From assembly GCA_965227035.1 (NCBI GenBank), contig OZ245724.1, positions 2,728,001 to 2,792,000 on the forward strand: a DNA stretch of 64,000 nt. Direction: 5' to 3'. This document shows, in pieces, positions 49,303-58,185 of the stretch. The notes under the pieces are model-generated. The model searched no databases and had not been told where the DNA came from. It saw only the letters and a program-made list of their open reading frames with translations. Made by a program: the position numbers and the translations under genes. Within the stretch, counting starts at the first letter, position 1, and each line of letters starts with the position of its first letter. This stretch comes from CBDDFQ01 sp965227035 (GTDB taxonomy: Bacteria > Pseudomonadota > Gammaproteobacteria > Burkholderiales > Burkholderiaceae_C).

Positions 49303-49620
49303 ATGAAATACGCACGTGCACTGGCTTTCGCCGCAATGGCTGGCATTACCGTTCTTGGCGCAACTGGCTGCTCGGTCTTCCGCGACCAGCAAACCGTTGG
49401 CTCTTACGTCGATGACGCTTCCATCACCACCGCTGTGAAAGCAAAGATGGCTGAAGACAAGACTGTCGCAGCTACTTCCATCAGCGTTGAAACCCTCAAC
49501 GGCACGGTTCAACTGTCGGGCTTCGCTAAGTCCGGTGCTGAACGCGCTCAAGCTGAGTCGATCGCTCGCAACACCAAGGGTGTTTCCAGCGTTCGCAACA
49601 ACATCATCGTTCGTCCCTAA
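49303..49620 (+). CDS. BON domain lipoprotein
   Basis: 105 residues. Signal peptide with lipobox (TVLGATGCS, Cys23) and one BON domain from about residue 36: DDASITTAVKAKMAEDKTVA to GVSSVRNNIIVRP. BON domains bind phospholipid; OsmY and similar proteins protect the envelope in osmotic stress. Ribosome-binding site GAAGGA precedes the ATG at 49303. It ends with its own terminator at 49694-49723. Confidence 0.9.
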   Translation: MKYARALAFAAMAGITVLGATGCSVFRDQQTVGSYVDDASITTAVKAKMAEDKTVAATSISVETLNGTVQLSGFAKSGAERAQAESIARNTKGVSSVRNNIIVRP

Positions 49621-49693
49621 TTCGATTTAGGGCACTACGGTGCTTGCGACGGGTGGCGAAATCATTTTTTGATTGCGACATCCGTCCGAACCT

Positions 49694-49726
49694 AAAGCAG
49701 GTCTACGAGAGCAGACCTGCTTTTCT
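49694..49726 (+). terminator. Intrinsic terminator after the BON lipoprotein gene
   Basis: Stem AAAGCAGGTCT (49694-49704) with AGACCTGCTTT (49713-49723), 8-base loop, followed by T residues. It ends the stress-gene transcript before the zinc-peptidase-like gene. Confidence 0.85.
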
Positions 49727-49743
49727 TTATTTTGGATTCGATC

Positions 49744-51006
49744 GTGAAAATTTTTAACTGCGACAACTGTGCTCACCCGGTGTTCTTCGAGAACACGCAC
49801 TGTGTTCACTGCGGCTCCACGCTTGCGTTTCTCGCCGCAGAAATGGACATGGGATCGATCGAGCCTGTGCCAGGATCCGACTCGCTATGGCGTCACTTGC
49901 AGGGCGACGGCCAGAGCGCTGCCGACGGCGACGATCAGCTTCAGGACGATGGTCCGCGTTATCGCCTTTGCGCGAATTCCATTCAATACGAGGCATGCAA
50001 CTTCGCGGTCGAAGAGTCGGACCTGAATATGTTGTGCGTGTCTTGCCGGCAGACGCGGATCCTTCCGGATTTGAGCGCGCCGAACAATCTGACCCGCTGG
50101 TATCGCATCGAAATCGCAAAGCGTCGTTTGAACTACACGCTGGCCCGCCTTGGTTTGATTTCGACAAAGATCGATCCGGTCTCTGGCGAAGGCAAGTGGG
50201 AAGCGCCAATTTACGAATTCAAGGAAGACCTGCCAGGCGGCCCCGCTGTAATGACAGGTCATGACAACGGTCTTATCACGCTGAACGTAGCCGAAGCGGA
50301 TGACGACGAACGTCTGAAGCGTCGGCTGCAATTACACGAGCCGTATCGCACGCTGCTGGGTCACTTGCGCCACGAGTCGGGTCACTTCTACTGGGATCAG
50401 CTGATCAAGGATACGGAAAAAGTGCAGCCCTTCCGGGACGTTTTCGGCGACGAGACCCTGGACTATGGCCAGGCGCTTCAGGCGCACTACGCCAAAGATC
50501 CGCTCAGCGACGACTGGAAGGCCCAGTACATCAGTTTCTATGCAGCATCGCATCCCTGGGAAGATTGGGCGGAGACATGGGCTCACTATCTTCACATGGT
50601 CGATTTGCTGGAAACCGCATCGGCTTACCGGACCCAGGTGCAGATTCCAACCGGCGAGAAAGCGCGCAGCAGGCGCCGTTCCGGCAAGGTAAGCGATCCG
50701 TTCGAAGGGCGGGTTCACGATTTCGACGACCTGGTCAGCCAGTGGATTCCATTGACTCTGCTTGTGAACAGTTTGAATCGAAGCCTGGGGCAGGAAGATG
50801 CGTATCCGTTCGCATTGACCGACTCGGCACTGAAGAAACTTCGCTTCGTTCACGAGGTGATTTATTCGCAGGTGCTGACACGTGCGAGCGAAGTGGAGAC
50901 ATCCAACGATGAAACTCAATCGGTCGTGGACCAGGCTGCGCAAAACGGGGTGACCGGTGATGCTGGTCTCGATCTCGTCGAACCGGTGCCGGCGGCCGCG
51001 CCCTGA
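49744..51006 (+). CDS. Putative zinc-binding metallopeptidase with N-terminal zinc ribbon
   Basis: About 420 residues. An N-terminal zinc ribbon (CDNCAHPVFFENTHCVHCGS) and further cysteine pairs in YRLCANSIQYEAC and MLCVSCRQT precede a domain with a HExxH site, LRHESGHFYWDQLI (near residue 210), and EDWAETWAHYLHM further on with candidate third ligands. This matches the PF15887-type putative zinc-binding metallo-peptidases of proteobacteria, whose targets are unknown. Start at GTG 49744 (VKIFNCDNC); TTG 49732 is possible. It lies alone between a terminator on each side. Confidence 0.8.
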   Translation: MKIFNCDNCAHPVFFENTHCVHCGSTLAFLAAEMDMGSIEPVPGSDSLWRHLQGDGQSAADGDDQLQDDGPRYRLCANSIQYEACNFAVEESDLNMLCVSCRQTRILPDLSAPNNLTRWYRIEIAKRRLNYTLARLGLISTKIDPVSGEGKWEAPIYEFKEDLPGGPAVMTGHDNGLITLNVAEADDDERLKRRLQLHEPYRTLLGHLRHESGHFYWDQLIKDTEKVQPFRDVFGDETLDYGQALQAHYAKDPLSDDWKAQYISFYAASHPWEDWAETWAHYLHMVDLLETASAYRTQVQIPTGEKARSRRRSGKVSDPFEGRVHDFDDLVSQWIPLTLLVNSLNRSLGQEDAYPFALTDSALKKLRFVHEVIYSQVLTRASEVETSNDETQSVVDQAAQNGVTGDAGLDLVEPVPAAAP

Positions 51007-51050
51007 CCGAGCGTCATGAGACTCTCCCCCTGAGAGGCGAGTGAGCAAAT

Positions 51051-51080
51051 AAAAAGGGCTTCGATGCAGCCCTTTTTTCT
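51051..51080. terminator. Bidirectional terminator between convergent genes
   Basis: Stem AAAAAGGGCT (51051-51060) with AGCCCTTTTT (51068-51077), 7-base loop. It serves the peptidase gene on the plus strand and the BON lipoprotein gene (ending 51118) on the minus strand. Confidence 0.85.
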
Positions 51081-51117
51081 GGTGTTTTAAATTGACTCGC
51101 GAGTCGCGGAGTTTTAT

Positions 51118-51543
51118 CTAGCTCGCAACGACCGTCAGCTGGTTCTTGACGGAAGAAACTCCCGAAGTGCCCTTGGCAATCGTCTCCGCCTTCTCGCGGG
51201 CACTGTTGCTTGGAACCGGTCCGGTCAGCGTCACGACTCCGTCTTTCGTATCAACATTGATACGAGTGGCGCTGAGTTCGCTGTCCTTCACAATGCCCGT
51301 CGACACTGCTGCAGTGATCGACGCATCGCTCACAGCTTCCTTGACGTTTGCCGATGCATTAGCTGTCGCGTCTTTCGCATCGCGGCCCAGCTCTTTCGCT
51401 TTTTCCTCGGTCTTCGCTACCGCGTTGTCGACCTTTTGGCTCATCGCTGCTGTGTCGTTTTTGTCGCACGCAGAAAGCCCGAATACGGCAACTGCAGACA
51501 GCGCAAGAATTGCACTCTTTGAACGGGATAAATCCAAATTCAT
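51118..51543 (-). CDS. BON domain lipoprotein, second copy
   Basis: 141 residues. Signal peptide ending in lipobox LSACD (Cys26), a coiled alanine-rich linker (TEEKAKELGRDAKDATANAS) and one BON domain from about residue 72 (SDASITAAVSTGIVKDSELS). Ribosome-binding site AGGAGG is perfect. Related to the lipoprotein at 49303 through its BON domain and similar GVSSVKN/GVSSVRN end. Envelope stress protection is the probable role. Confidence 0.9.
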   Translation of the reverse strand: MNLDLSRSKSAILALSAVAVFGLSACDKNDTAAMSQKVDNAVAKTEEKAKELGRDAKDATANASANVKEAVSDASITAAVSTGIVKDSELSATRINVDTKDGVVTLTGPVPSNSAREKAETIAKGTSGVSSVKNQLTVVAS

Positions 51544-51647
51544 TTTTTTGCCTCCTTCTACTCTTCTCGACTCCGGTCACGACCCTCGTGCGACACGCGT
51601 CGACACGAGGGAATACGTGACTTCATCGACAAAGACTGTTCGATGGA

Positions 51648-51830
51648 TTACTTATCGATTGCCTTGGAAACGTTGTTCTTGGCATCGCCGACCGTGGCTT
51701 GTGCCTTGCCGGTTGCTTGATCGATACGGCCTTCTTGCTTCAGTTTTTCGTTGTCCACCACTTTGCCGGCAACTTCTTTGATCTTGCCCTTGGCTTGGTC
51801 AATACGGCCTTCGACTTGGTCTTTGTTCAT
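51648..51830 (-). CDS. CsbD family stress-response protein
   Basis: 60 residues: MNKDQVEGRIDQAKGKIKEV followed by the repeat-like EGRIDQATGKAQATVGDAK, the CsbD signature. CsbD-like proteins accumulate in general stress and are largely unfolded; the mechanism is unknown. Start ATG 51830 with AAGGAA upstream; the longer open frame to 52001 is not used. Part of the stress cluster with BON and DUF883 genes. Confidence 0.92.
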   Translation of the reverse strand: MNKDQVEGRIDQAKGKIKEVAGKVVDNEKLKQEGRIDQATGKAQATVGDAKNNVSKAIDK

Positions 51831-51970
51831 GATGTTTCCTTTAAGTTGATTTACATGGAACGGAGAGTGATTTCTCTCCGCTGAAAACAACTCTAAGAAC
51901 GCGACAAAAACAATTCCGTCAGTCATGGCCGAAGCTTTTGTAGGAAAAGCCCCAGCCGAAGCACACCCGT

Positions 51971-52804
51971 TTACACGGCGCTGGAAGCGGTAACGATCCA
52001 TCCTTCAAGTGCGTCGAATTGGGCGGGCAATCCGTAGCGCAAATCTCCTTGCGAGAATTTTTGGGCTGCCCAGGACGCCTGAACCATGCAGAGCACAGCG
52101 TCGAGCGAGTCGCCTGAGGCATCGGCGACCAGCGAATCGCGCTGTGGCGATGTGAATCGCACTCGCAAACCCAATGAAGTGCGCCCCTGTTCCAGCGCAG
52201 CAACGATGTCCATGCGCGTGATGATCCGATCTGGCGTCTGTTTGGCTTTGGTGTCGCTTTTGTAGCTTCGACGCGCCACGATCTCGCGCGCCAGCATTCC
52301 GGGATAGGCCTCGAGTGCGATTCGCGGGCTTTTCGTTTCATGCAATCCGGGAATGGACACGCCCGCTTCGACAAGGCGCGGAACGCCCGCATGCAACATG
52401 AATGCCACCGGCGGATTCACCCATTTCATCGATGGGCTGGATCCGGCCGGAGCGTCCGCAGCACGATGTGCGAATTTGCCACCGACCGGTCGCGCGTCGC
52501 AAAAGGCAGCGAACGTGGCGCGAATGACATCGCGATCCAGCGATGCGTAGTGCGCAATCAACTCAGGCCATGTGTCGGGCCAACCGAGATGCTCGACCAG
52601 TTCGCGTGGCAAGCCGAACGGTAGATCGAAACCTCCGACCCACGCTCGATCTTCTTTCAAGCATTCGGAGAAAGCGTCCAGCGTTTCCAGCTTGTCGATT
52701 CGAAGAAGGCGCACCACGCCGGAGGCGATGTCGCCCCGCGCGATGACGATGGGTTTGCGTTTGGAGGGGCTGCTCGAGAAATCGCAGCCGATGACTTCAC
52801 TCAC
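51971..52804 (-). CDS. DUF429 domain protein
   Basis: 277 residues. Opens with GCDFSSSPSKRKPIVIARGD and contains WVGGFDLPFGLPRELVEHLG and ALEAYPGMLAREIVARRSYK, the pattern of DUF429, an RNase H-like fold of unknown activity. It ends GDSLDAVLCMVQASWAAQKF with the conserved Asp-Ala dyad. Start ATG 52804. It is downstream of the BLUF and folE genes on the same strand, 8 bases from the BLUF stop, so it may belong to that transcript. Confidence 0.82.
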   Translation of the reverse strand: MSEVIGCDFSSSPSKRKPIVIARGDIASGVVRLLRIDKLETLDAFSECLKEDRAWVGGFDLPFGLPRELVEHLGWPDTWPELIAHYASLDRDVIRATFAAFCDARPVGGKFAHRAADAPAGSSPSMKWVNPPVAFMLHAGVPRLVEAGVSIPGLHETKSPRIALEAYPGMLAREIVARRSYKSDTKAKQTPDRIITRMDIVAALEQGRTSLGLRVRFTSPQRDSLVADASGDSLDAVLCMVQASWAAQKFSQGDLRYGLPAQFDALEGWIVTASSAV

Positions 52805-52812
52805 CGCTGATA

Positions 52813-53235
52813 TCAGGCACGTCCGATGATCGATGCCGTCGCCATCAACTCTTCCAGCAGAGCAAGCGAAACCTTGCCCGACACCGAATACGGATCGAGC
52901 TCGGGTCGCTCCGAATACTTCAGAAGAATCGACATGTTCAATTTGGACAGGTTGACCTGACCCATGGTCCAGCCACCGAAGCGGCGTTCGGAAATCTCTT
53001 CGTAGTGCAGCAACACCACATCTTTATGACGCGGATCTTTTTGAATATGACCGTAGAGCGCACTGACCTGATCGCGTCCACCTTCGATGGCCTGCAGGAA
53101 GATGGCGCCGCCGTAGCAAAGAATGCCGGTGATGCCGCTGCCCGGGTTGTGTTCGCGCGACTGCAGAAGAATCTGTTCGATGTTTTCCGGGCTGGGATCG
53201 ACAGCGCGGCTTGCGTAGAGAAGGCGTACCAGCAT
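52813..53235 (-). CDS. BLUF-domain blue-light sensor
   Basis: 140 residues. The flavin-binding BLUF domain has the photoactive Tyr7 (LLYASR), Asn30, Gln48 (AIFLQAIEG), Trp89 and Met91 (GGWTMG), at the spacing of characterised BLUF proteins. The remaining 50 residues form helices that would carry the light signal to a partner; no enzyme domain is fused. It therefore acts through a partner protein. The ATG lies 2 bases after the folE stop, so it is co-translated with GTP cyclohydrolase I; DUF429 follows directly. Light control of a folate or pterin step is inference. Confidence 0.92.
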   Translation of the reverse strand: MLVRLLYASRAVDPSPENIEQILLQSREHNPGSGITGILCYGGAIFLQAIEGGRDQVSALYGHIQKDPRHKDVVLLHYEEISERRFGGWTMGQVNLSKLNMSILLKYSERPELDPYSVSGKVSLALLEELMATASIIGRA

Positions 53236-53237
53236 GT

Positions 53238-53987
53238 TCAGTCTTTTCGTGGAATGAGGGCGAGGAATTCGCGGCGAAGGGAAGGATCTTTCAGGAAAGC
53301 GCCGCGCATGACCGAGTTGATCATCTTGCTGTCGACGTCTTTGACGCCGCGCCACGACATGCAGAAGTGACTGGCTTCCATGACGATGGCCAGGCCATCG
53401 GGCTGAGTCTTTTCCTGGATCAGGTCGGCGAGCTGCACAACCGCTTCTTCCTGGATTTGCGGGCGCCCCATGATCCATTCAGCAAGGCGTGCGTACTTGG
53501 ACAGGCCGATCACATTGGTGTGCTCGTTGGGCATCACGCCAATCCAGATCTTGCCCATGATCGGGCAGAAGTGATGCGAGCAGGCGCTACGCACCGTGAT
53601 CGGGCCGACGATCATCAACTCGTTCAGGTGTTCGGCGTTCGGGAATTCGGTGATGCTCGGACCTTCGACGTAACGACCCTTGAACACCTCCTGCAAATAC
53701 ATCTTTGCAACCCGGCGGGCGGTGTTGTTGGTGTTGTGGTCGGTATCGGTGTCGATGACCAGGCTGGATAAAACGCCCTTCATCTTTTCTTCGACTTCGT
53801 CCAGCAGCTTTTCGATCTCGCCCGGTTCGATGAACGCGGAGATGTTGTCGTTGGCGTTGAAGCGTTTGCGGGCGGCGACGATGCGCTCGCGAATTTTGAC
53901 CGATACCGGCGTGCCCTCGAACTCGTCGCCAGCGTTGGTCACGGCATTGGATTTGGTCATGTCAGAACTTGTTTTTTTCATCAACAT
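53238..53987 (-). CDS. folE: GTP cyclohydrolase I
   Basis: 249 residues (start may be ATG 53987 or 53960). Zinc ligands in RSACSHHFCPIMGKIWIG with further family segments NTARRVAKMYLQEVFKGRY and EASHFCMSWRGVKD. It opens GTP to dihydroneopterin triphosphate, the first step to tetrahydrofolate and pterins. It is the first gene of a three-gene run with BLUF and DUF429. The antenna cofactor of many photolyases derives from this pathway, a possible link with a light sensor, but no photolyase gene is in the window. nudB, the next pathway step, lies 5 kb away. Confidence 0.95.
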   Translation of the reverse strand: MLMKKTSSDMTKSNAVTNAGDEFEGTPVSVKIRERIVAARKRFNANDNISAFIEPGEIEKLLDEVEEKMKGVLSSLVIDTDTDHNTNNTARRVAKMYLQEVFKGRYVEGPSITEFPNAEHLNELMIVGPITVRSACSHHFCPIMGKIWIGVMPNEHTNVIGLSKYARLAEWIMGRPQIQEEAVVQLADLIQEKTQPDGLAIVMEASHFCMSWRGVKDVDSKMINSVMRGAFLKDPSLRREFLALIPRKD

Positions 53988-54091
53988 CCGAACATCGTAA
54001 CAGTGCGTGAATGCTTATTCGTTAAGCAGGGCATTTGTCGAGTATGTGCCGAGTTCTGGCCTATTTACACCCCTGCACGCCAGGAGGAAAG

Positions 54092-55798
54092 CTATCGCTC
54101 CGGCCCGAGCAGTTCTTCCAGATCCTGCAGCGTGTTCGCTTCGTGGATCGGTTTGTCGTCACGAATTCGTAGCATTCGCGGAAACCGGGTCGCGATGCCG
54201 CTCTTGTGACGCGGACTCCGGTTGATGCCTTCGAAACCCAACTCGAACACCAGCGACGGCTTCACGCTACGCACCGGGCCGAACTTCTCGAGCGTCGACT
54301 TCCGGATGATGGCGTCGACCCGCGCGAACTCCTGATCGGTCAGTCCCGAATAGGCCTTTGCGAAAGCCACCAGCTGAAGGGCATCCGGCTGCGCAGGTTC
54401 ACGCCTGGCTATCGCATCTATTACCGCCTGGGCCTCTGCCGCGTCTTTCGGCGTCCGGTTCCACACCGCGAAGGTGTAGTCGGTGTAGACCGATGCCCGG
54501 CGTCCGTGCCCTGCCTGCGCGTAGATGAGCACGCAATCGATGGTCATCGGATCGATCTTCCATTTCCACCAGAGACCATCGGCTTTGGTGCGTCCCACGC
54601 CGTACGGGGAATCTCGGCGCTTGAGCATGAATCCTTCGACGTTTCGCGCGCGCGATTCGGTACGACGCTTCGCAAGATCGACCCAGGACGATTCTTCGAC
54701 CAGTGGCGACAGGCGTATCGCGCTGCCGTTCAACAGCGCCTCCAGGCGTTGACGCCTTTCTCGCTGCGTGGTGGCGCGAAGATCCGCGCCGTCCTCCTCC
54801 AGCAAGTCGTACGCCACGAACGACACCGGTGCATCGGCCAGGACCTTCTTCGTCAATGTCTTGCGGGCAGTCCGCTGTTGCAACAAAGAAAACGCAGCGG
54901 GTCGCCCGTCCGGCTCACCTTCGATGTCGCTCCACACGATGATCTCGCCATCTATTACCGTGCCGTCGGGCAATTGCTCTGCCTGCGCCACGATCTCGGG
55001 AAATCGCTCGGTCACGAGTTCTTCTCCGCGCGACCAGATATGCACTTCGCCATTGCGGCGCACTATTTGCCCGCGAATGCCGTCGTACTTCCATTCCACC
55101 TGCCAGTCCTCGATATTCCCCAGGCGTTTGGCGATCGCTTCCGCGTCGTCGGTAAGGCCGTGCGCGAGAAAGAAGGGATAGGGCTGGCCGTGATCGATGG
55201 TGCCTGCCTCCGGGTTCAGAAGCGCGGCGTATTTGGCGGGCGTAGGCGCGGTCTTGGAATCGGTGTAGCCCATCATTCGCTGCGCGACGAACTTGGCATC
55301 GACGCCCGCATGCTGACCCAAGGCGCGTTGCACCAGCAGCTTGCTCACACCCACGCGAAATCCGCCGCCGACTAGCTTGATATACAGAAAGCGGCCTTGC
55401 GTATCGAGCGCCTTCCAGTGTTCTTTCACGCGCTCGGCCACTTCGGCATCGGGCAAGCCTCGCAGCGGCACGATCCGGTTTTCTATCCACTCGGCCAGCC
55501 CACCTTCGGATTTTTCTTTCGACGCCGGAAGCACCAGCGCAATCGTCTCGGCCAGATCGCCCACCGCTTGATAGCACTCGTCGAACAGCCATTCCTCGAT
55601 GCCCGCCACATCGCGCGCCAGCGATCGCATCAACGCTGTTTTGACCGATTGGCGCGGCTTGCCGCCTGCCAGAAAATACACCGCCCATGCGGCGTCTTCC
55701 TGCGATGCGGTCGAAAGATATTTGAGCAGCGCCTTGACCTTGTCGTTGGTCGAAGTGGTCGCATCGAGTTCGGCGAACAGGATCGCGAATTCGTTCAT
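54092..55798 (-). CDS. ATP-dependent DNA ligase (ligase-exonuclease cluster type)
   Basis: 568 residues. An N-terminal helical DNA-binding domain (1-190) precedes the adenylation domain with nucleophile Lys237 in VEWKYDGIRGQ and the later motifs DGEIIVW and EGFMLKRRDSPYG, then the OB fold. It uses ATP, not NAD, and seals nicks in addition to the essential NAD ligase. Its ATG overlaps the exonuclease stop by 4 bases, marking the known ligase-exonuclease pair of end-processing. The Lhr helicase and phosphoesterase that often complete the set are absent here. Confidence 0.92.
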   Translation of the reverse strand: MNEFAILFAELDATTSTNDKVKALLKYLSTASQEDAAWAVYFLAGGKPRQSVKTALMRSLARDVAGIEEWLFDECYQAVGDLAETIALVLPASKEKSEGGLAEWIENRIVPLRGLPDAEVAERVKEHWKALDTQGRFLYIKLVGGGFRVGVSKLLVQRALGQHAGVDAKFVAQRMMGYTDSKTAPTPAKYAALLNPEAGTIDHGQPYPFFLAHGLTDDAEAIAKRLGNIEDWQVEWKYDGIRGQIVRRNGEVHIWSRGEELVTERFPEIVAQAEQLPDGTVIDGEIIVWSDIEGEPDGRPAAFSLLQQRTARKTLTKKVLADAPVSFVAYDLLEEDGADLRATTQRERRQRLEALLNGSAIRLSPLVEESSWVDLAKRRTESRARNVEGFMLKRRDSPYGVGRTKADGLWWKWKIDPMTIDCVLIYAQAGHGRRASVYTDYTFAVWNRTPKDAAEAQAVIDAIARREPAQPDALQLVAFAKAYSGLTDQEFARVDAIIRKSTLEKFGPVRSVKPSLVFELGFEGINRSPRHKSGIATRFPRMLRIRDDKPIHEANTLQDLEELLGPER

Positions 55799-56892
55799 GC
55801 GCTTTCCTCGGCAGTCGCCGCGTCGTCGTCTTTCGCTTCTTCGATTTTTTCAACAGCCAATTGCTCTGTCGGCGTTTCCACCTTCGTATCCTCGGCATCG
55901 TCGCTGCCGTATTCGGTATCGAACGATCCTGCCTCGAGACCCTGCTCAGTGAGGTACCGCACCAGCGTAGGAATGCTTCCATGGGTCACGATGACCCGCT
56001 CCGCGCCGGTCGCGCCGATCGCAGACAGCAGTCCCGGCCAATCGGCGTGATCGCTCAGAACAAATCCGCGGTCATAGCCCCCTCGCCTTCTTGCACCGCG
56101 GAGCAGCATCCAGCCGCTAGCGAATGCATTGCTGTGATCGCCGAATCTGCGAATCCAGCTGGAGCCGCCGGCGGCGGGCGGGCACAACACCAGTGACTTC
56201 GTGAACTCGGATTTGTCGCTGACTTCGCTCACCATGTGCGTCTCGGGCAACGCAACACCCGCTTCGATGTATGCCCGATTCAGTGGCGCCACCGCGCCGT
56301 GCACGATGATGCTGCCGATGGAAGGATCGACGCCGCTCAGGATGCGCTGCGCTTTCCCGAACGAATAACAACACAACACGCTGGCTCGCCCGACATCGGC
56401 GTTCGATTTCCACCATGCGTTGATGTCGGCAAAGATTTCAGCATCGGGTCGCCACCGATAGATCGGCAATCCGAAGGTCGATTCGGTAATGAAGACATCG
56501 CATTTCACCGGCTCGAACGGAGCGCAGGTCGCGTCGGCGGCCACCTTGTAATCGCCGCTTGCCACCCAGACTCGCCCTTCGTATTCCAGCCTCACTTGAG
56601 ACGACCCGAGCACATGTCCCGCCGGATGCAGCGAGACGGTCACGCCGTTATGGACGATACGGGCGCCGTACTCTGCGGTCTGAAGATCGATGGTGCCTAG
56701 CCGTGCGCGAAGCACGCCTTCTGCAGGCGCTGCGGCCAGATAGTGCGCGTGGCCGGTGCGGGCGTGATCGGCATGCGCGTGGGTGATGACCGCGCGCTCC
56801 ACAGGGCGCCACGGGTCGATGAAAAAATCGCCCTGCGGGCAGTAGAGGCCCTCGGGTCTCTGGACGACCAGATCGTCTGCAGTGTTCGCCAT
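55795..56892 (-). CDS. Ligase-associated DNA exonuclease (metallo-beta-lactamase fold)
   Basis: 365 residues. Metallo-beta-lactamase motif THAHADHARTGH (residues 37-48), then the beta-CASP region with TEST and the motif HPAGHVLGSSQVR. This is the group of ligase-associated 3'-5' exonucleases named from its constant link with an ATP-dependent DNA ligase; both act in DNA end repair. It precedes the ligase with a 4-base overlap. The C-terminal 60 residues are acidic and probably disordered. Confidence 0.9.
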   Translation of the reverse strand: MANTADDLVVQRPEGLYCPQGDFFIDPWRPVERAVITHAHADHARTGHAHYLAAAPAEGVLRARLGTIDLQTAEYGARIVHNGVTVSLHPAGHVLGSSQVRLEYEGRVWVASGDYKVAADATCAPFEPVKCDVFITESTFGLPIYRWRPDAEIFADINAWWKSNADVGRASVLCCYSFGKAQRILSGVDPSIGSIIVHGAVAPLNRAYIEAGVALPETHMVSEVSDKSEFTKSLVLCPPAAGGSSWIRRFGDHSNAFASGWMLLRGARRRGGYDRGFVLSDHADWPGLLSAIGATGAERVIVTHGSIPTLVRYLTEQGLEAGSFDTEYGSDDAEDTKVETPTEQLAVEKIEEAKDDDAATAEESA

Positions 56893-56967
56893 CGCCCGCG
56901 TGTCTCCTGTTTTAAATCGACCTGTCGATTCGGTTTGCTACTCGTTGGCCACTGTGGGTTCTTTGGG

Positions 56968-58185
56968 CTAGTACTCTTTTCCGTTCACCAGCAAAGCGAA
57001 TCGCATGGCTCCCATCGCTATCCGCTCGAGCACACGCTGATGAAACGGCCTGTGCATGTAAGCCTCGCGATCCATCGCTTGTCCGCCGCTCTTCATGGCA
57101 TTCATCAGCCGAGCTTTGAGCGTTTCAGCGAACTGCGCATCCTCGACGATCACGTTCGCTTCGCGCGCCAACAACATGCTCAGCGGATCCAGATTCGACG
57201 ATCCGACCGTTGCCCAATGCCCATCGATAACTGCGACCTTCGCATGCAAAAAGCTGGGGGAATACTCCTGTATTTCAACCCCGGCCCTCAGCAGCGCGCC
57301 GTACACCGGCCGCGATGCGTAGTACTGCATGAAGTACTCGTATTTGCCCTGCAAAAGCACAGTCACCTTCACACCACGTTCAGCAGCCATGATGAGCGAT
57401 CGGCGCAGTTTTGCCCCGGGAACAAAGTAAGCATTTGCGATGATGATTTCATCGCGTGCCAAACCGATTGCCCGACGGTATGCCTTCTCGATGCGAGCCC
57501 GATTGCGCAGGTTGTCGCGCAGCACCAGCGCGGCGCGCACCGTATGCGGCCTGCTGGTCGGCGGGTTGTCGCGCGAGGAGTCCGCATCGGCCATGTCGTG
57601 CGCAAGCGCGTCCAGCGCGCCGGTCAAATCGACGTGTCGCAGTTTTCGCGATGCGAGCATCCGCTGCCACAACTGCGACATCGCGCGGCGAACATCGTTC
57701 ACCAGCGGGCCGGTCACCTTCACCGCGAAATCGAATCGCGGCGCGTCCAGCGTGCCATAGCTCGGGTCGTGGAAATCGTCGAGCACATTGATGCCGCCAC
57801 AGAAAGCAGTGTGACCATCGACCACGCACAGCTTGCGATGCAGGCGTCGCCATCGGCCGGGCATCAACATGCCCAGCGATCCCGGCAGGGAATACACCAG
57901 CCAGGTGACGCCAGCCTCTTTCAGGCGGCCCACCCACTCCGGCGTAAAAGGCTCGCTGCCGTAGCCGTCCACCGCAAGCTTGACGTTCACGCCGCGTCGT
58001 GCGGCTCGAATCAGCGCTTCGGCAATGTCGGTGCCGCTGGCAGTGAAGTCGAAGATGTAGGTTTCAAAATGGATCTCGACTCGCGCACTGTCGAACGCTG
58101 CAATCAGCGCTGGGAAAAATTCGACGCTACCCTGCAGCAGCGAGACAGCATGACCGTCCCGAAAATGCGTGCCCGGCTTGGTCAC
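56968..58185 (-). CDS. clsB: Cardiolipin synthase ClsB-like phospholipase D family protein
   Basis: About 405 residues with two HKD motifs: LHRKLCVVDGHTAFCGGINV (near residue 118) and LHAKVAVIDGHWATVGSSN (near 315). ClsB (YbhO) makes cardiolipin from phosphatidylglycerol and phosphatidylethanolamine. Start GTG 58185, overlapping the stop of the ybhP gene (GTGA); a longer frame to 58419 is inside that gene. The ybhP-clsB pair is the same as in E. coli, which supports the call. Confidence 0.88.
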   Translation of the reverse strand: MTKPGTHFRDGHAVSLLQGSVEFFPALIAAFDSARVEIHFETYIFDFTASGTDIAEALIRAARRGVNVKLAVDGYGSEPFTPEWVGRLKEAGVTWLVYSLPGSLGMLMPGRWRRLHRKLCVVDGHTAFCGGINVLDDFHDPSYGTLDAPRFDFAVKVTGPLVNDVRRAMSQLWQRMLASRKLRHVDLTGALDALAHDMADADSSRDNPPTSRPHTVRAALVLRDNLRNRARIEKAYRRAIGLARDEIIIANAYFVPGAKLRRSLIMAAERGVKVTVLLQGKYEYFMQYYASRPVYGALLRAGVEIQEYSPSFLHAKVAVIDGHWATVGSSNLDPLSMLLAREANVIVEDAQFAETLKARLMNAMKSGGQAMDREAYMHRPFHQRVLERIAMGAMRFALLVNGKEY

